Shown here in pieces: positions 60,608 through 64,000 of a stretch of DNA of 64,000 bases. The DNA lies in NCBI GenBank assembly GCA_026874595.1, contig CM049308.1, positions 90,835,624 to 90,899,623 of the forward strand. The letters are read 5' to 3'. The translations under genes and the position numbers were made by a program. The DNA comes from Sipunculus nudus (Eukaryota > Annelida > Sipuncula > Golfingiida > Sipunculidae). Under the pieces are notes generated by a model that did no database searches, was not told the DNA's origin, and worked only from the letters and a program-made list of their open reading frames with translations. The first letter of the stretch is position 1. Each line of letters starts with the position of its first letter.

Positions 60608-62494
60608 ATGAAGCTCCTTATCTTCGCGTGTGTTGCGGTGATCGTCTTCATGGTGTCAGGCACATCGGCCAAACCAAAATGGCGTGAACCCCAAAGAGAT
60701 CTGTCTGAGATAGATCCATTGTAAGTGGCATAGCCATTTGATCACACACACACACACATATATATAATATATATATATACATATGCAAAAGAATGAAGCA
60801 AATTTAAATATAAATATGTTGAATATTCGATAAATATATATATATATATCTTATATATCGGTATACATTTTGTTTTCAAATGACACATTCTTGTTTTTAT
60901 TGATGGTAAGATTACTATAAAATGCTAAAACCTTTAATATGCTTTTCTTTTTAAAATTAATGACCTATATAAACATATGTAGAAATCATTGGATCACTGT
61001 ATTGTGCAAACTATATCATTATTGTAATAATGACAACAGATTTAAACTTTTTACATGATTGACAAGGAGTTTAGATCCTAAGTTTTATCTTTGTGATACG
61101 AATGTTATTGTAGATGCTTCTGTAATATTTCTGGCGCCGGGATTGGTGATGGCAAACCCCAGTATAAAGAAGAACTGGAATGTAACGCTGATACAGTGTC
61201 AGCGTGTCAGAGCATCTGTGAGGAGCGGCTGGCAGAAAGAGATGAAAAGGAAAACGAAGACGAGGCAGAAAACGATGATGAGGAGGAGGACTGGGAAGAT
61301 GGGGATCGAAGACCCGCACAGGGAGGAGGCAGGAGAGGTCACAGACGAGGTGGCAGACACCACGGACGTGAGAGACCACGTGATCATCGGCGTCATATCT
61401 GCTGCAAAAATAACATCACCGGCTCTGTACAAGTAGGTGTTTGGATTCTTAGCAAAATCTTTTCTAAACAGACAGAACCAATGTTTGTTGCTTATATATA
61501 ATAAACAAACTGAATGCATCTTATCAACTCAAACCCATCTCATCGTTCAGATACTTTGAACCATTTCCCTGTTTTTCAAAATATATTTTAAAGTGATAGA
61601 ATTTCTATCTGGTTAATAAAACCAACATGCTCAAATAGCTCACAGGTTTAAAATTTAGATACTAGTGTTAGTGAATCATTAAACTCAAAGAGAACATAAT
61701 TCTAAGCCCTTTAAGCAGATTTAAACACTGTATATAAATGGTCTAAAAGCATTGAAACATGTTTTGTCTCAAAGTCGCTATCCACGAAAATAAGAGATAT
61801 TTTAACATTGAATTCGGTAAATTTTAACTTCTTGTACGCTGTTGAAACATTTATACGAAATATTTTCTTATCTCCATTAGTGTTATAATAGTATAATTCG
61901 TTTTAGGTCAGTTATTTTGCCTGGGTGAGGTCGTCATCTCCAGAATGTGGAGGTTCATCATCCGGCATTCGTGAGGAAACTGTAGATTGTACTGAATTCG
62001 AGTGTCCTCCTGAGAACCAAAGACCACAGTAAGTATACCTTATTCTGAACTAAAGATTCTAGCAATATAAATAAGTTTGTGACTTTCAAACATGTGCCTG
62101 TCACATATCTGTTATAAGTACATAAATAGGCAGTTCGATGAAACGCAAAATGGAGGATGAATGTTGAATAGTGGAAAATATATTGGATGTCCACATGAAA
62201 CATAATGATAATGCAATAATGATAATAACCTAGCTGGTTCGTTAGATATTGTCCACAGACAGTGTGCCGATGTACTTGACATAAAAGTGGTTTAAAATTT
62301 CGATAAAATCGGTATGATTGGCATTCTGATATGTAGTATATTTCTCTGGTAAAGAGACACCAATGATTACTTGTAAAATTTTACTCACGTTCAAATCTGG
62401 TTAATTACCTAATGAAAGGTATACACAACTTAAAATTTAAAGAAATATTTGTTTACCTTTCAGGAATCACCCACCAAGAAGGCCAGGCTTTTGA
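60608..62494 (+). CDS. secreted ten-cysteine protein with acidic/basic split middle (unrecognised family), plus copy
   Basis: Coding exons are 60608-60720, 61114-61432, 61907-62028 and 62464-62494 (194 residues), with intron phases 2, 0 and 2. An ATG 12 nt upstream (60596) is in frame, but 60608 is preferred because the paralogue starts there. The signal peptide is residues 1-21 (ending SGTSA). Cysteines are at 39, 41, 61, 69, 73, then 134, 135, 158, 172 and 177. Residues 79-102 are strongly acidic and 103-132 are Arg/Gly/His-rich with several RR pairs. N-glycosylation sites are N42-I-S and N138-I-T. The C-terminus is proline/arginine-rich. The intron sequence next to exons 3 and 4 is still alignable with the minus copy, so the duplication is recent. 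Unknown family; the even cysteine number suggests five disulfides in an extracellular protein. Confidence 0.85.
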
Positions 62495-62565
62495 AGGCAA
62501 AAGATATCTTTGAAGAAGAAACCAAACCACAAATTTTAATTATCAAATATTATACATGATTATAT

Positions 62566-62571
62566 AATAAA
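62566..62571 (+). terminator. candidate polyadenylation signal
   Basis: AATAAA 71 nt after the stop codon of the plus secreted gene. Confidence 0.6.
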
Positions 62572-64000
62572 TAATTTATTGTATAAAATGATTGTTCTCC
62601 TGTGTTTATTTGAATCATGTGTGATAATATTTATTTGAATCGTATGAAAATGTTGATAAATGCTTCATAACATTTGCTTCTGTTTCACGAAATGATAGAA
62701 ATGATATTGATTTTCCGTATTACGTGTTTTAATCAGTGAAAGTCATCTTCCAAGGGAGGTACGTGCACAATCATGTGCAACTAAATGACAACACTAATAG
62801 TCTAATAAGGTTTTAATCAGAATTTAGAAAAGATCATTAATGTTTGTGTAACCGACAGCTCTGGTGGAAAATTAATTATTCTTGGGTTTTCGCAGATATA
62901 TTCTACAAAAACCTGGATATCAGCGTTGTCAACAATGACCAACTTCACGATTATTTATTTAAAGCAACTTTATGAATCGCAAAATGCATTTGAATTTGGA
63001 ACTAGTGGCCTCACTACAACACCCAGCAGAAGAATAATTCACAGACACTTTGTACCTGACTCACCAGGTTATTACTGGGTATCGTAGAACCCAAATAAAG
63101 CAATAAAAATATGTTTCTTTAAGGAATCATCAACTCTATCTCGCCCATATGATAAAAAGATAAAGTTGTCATTGTTCATTACATTCTCAATGAAAAGAAT
63201 AATTCAAGACGGTAAATCGTCTCCCCGTATTATTGCCCCCCCCCCCCCCTCCCCCCAGGGTTGTAAAAGTTGTAATGTTTTTTATAATACAAGCAACATA
63301 CCACAATTGTGTGCCTGTCGTGGTTCTGTGGGGTTATTCTGTATTCTGCTTGCACTATCGGTTGGTTTAAGAATGATTCATAAAATTCCTAATTTCGTTT
63401 CATTAAACAGTTACCCCGACTTTATCAGGTAATGTAACATAACATTGAACATATGTACCTGAAAATTCAGCTTATTTCCCACGGATGAAGAATGAAACAA
63501 GGCCATATCGCACCCCCAGTACAGTAACCCTGTAACTCACTTTTTTTTCATAAATTGACTTTTCATGCTTTTCTAAAAAAGCACATTGATAGCTATCAAA
63601 TAAACAGAAAAAAATAATTAATTAATTATTTTAAGCTTAGTGCAATAACTATGTAACTCCATTTCAGCTTTTTGTAAAACCCTTTAACTTGAGTTACACG
63701 TTTACTGCAGTGGGCACACATGTCTGATTGATGTGTTCTCGTACATGTAACTTGAGTCAAAGAGATGCTGCACTAAAAATACACACAATATAGGTTGATA
63801 TACAGACAAAAAGTTAGACCTTAAGATAGGGTAATTTCTACATAATGTGGATATTGATTCAATTAATTTATATTTTAGTGGGGCCATGTAGTTTTTCATA
63901 TAAAATTAGATATGGCTGCTCAGTTTGGTGAGAATAAGAACACAAATGTTCATTAGATTTCTGCTCATGACAAAACATACAGAAGCCAGTAAAAAAAGTT
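62572..64000. other. no gene seen
   Basis: AT-rich sequence with a poly-C tract at about 63236-63256. No supported coding region to the window end. Confidence 0.45.

Noticed and set aside
61071-61519. Minus-strand open frames over 61071-61519
   Set aside because: Antisense shadow of exon 3 of the plus-strand secreted gene.

Overview
This window looks like nuclear DNA of a lophotrochozoan animal, most likely a bivalve mollusc. The reasons are short exons with GT-AG introns, AT-rich intergenic DNA full of long (AT)n tracts, and many mollusc-style tandem and composite repeats carrying GGTGGCGCCACC cores. No species is claimed. No bacterial genes, rRNA, tRNA genes or CRISPR array were seen.

Only six protein-coding genes can be supported, and all are spliced. 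Four form a dispersed cluster of claudin/PMP22-like four-pass membrane proteins: one on the minus strand (9783-16419) and three on the plus strand (19001-26190, 31119-32839, 44384-45886). All four have the same three-exon plan with both introns in phase 1 and a W...GLW..C...C first loop. The 31 kb and 44 kb genes are recent tandem duplicates. The minus-strand gene has gained a long acidic cytoplasmic tail with a PPPY motif.

The last 11 kb hold a divergent, head-to-head pair of paralogous genes for small secreted ten-cysteine proteins (minus 53194-56474, plus 60608-62494). Each has a TATA box, a non-coding first exon, a signal peptide, and a middle segment split into an acidic block followed by an Arg/Gly/His-rich block. 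I do not recognise this family, and it is the best candidate for something undescribed. In the minus-strand copy a small TA-flanked insertion sits inside the exon-3 5' splice site.

Region by region: 1-6.7 kb is repeats (a 147-bp array with nuclear-receptor-type sites, a ~300-bp composite array, a TTAA element, an LTR fragment, a SINE-like segment). 9.8-16.4 kb is the minus-strand claudin-like gene, with a SINE and a LINE in its introns. 18-26 kb is the second claudin-like gene, whose first intron holds a ~2.8-kb array of 21-bp units. 27-30 kb has an ATTCGA-rich block and a solo LTR with target duplication. 31-33 kb is the third claudin-like gene. 39.3-41.8 kb is a 2.5-kb fold-back element with a 12-bp direct flank repeat. 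44-46 kb is the fourth claudin-like gene. 47-51.4 kb is an LTR, a split duplicated segment and composite repeats. 53-62.5 kb is the secreted pair, with a solo LTR between them. The rest is AT-rich DNA in which no gene is supported.

All exon boundaries were derived by eye from splice consensus, reading frame and comparison between paralogues inside the window. Nothing was checked against databases or transcripts.
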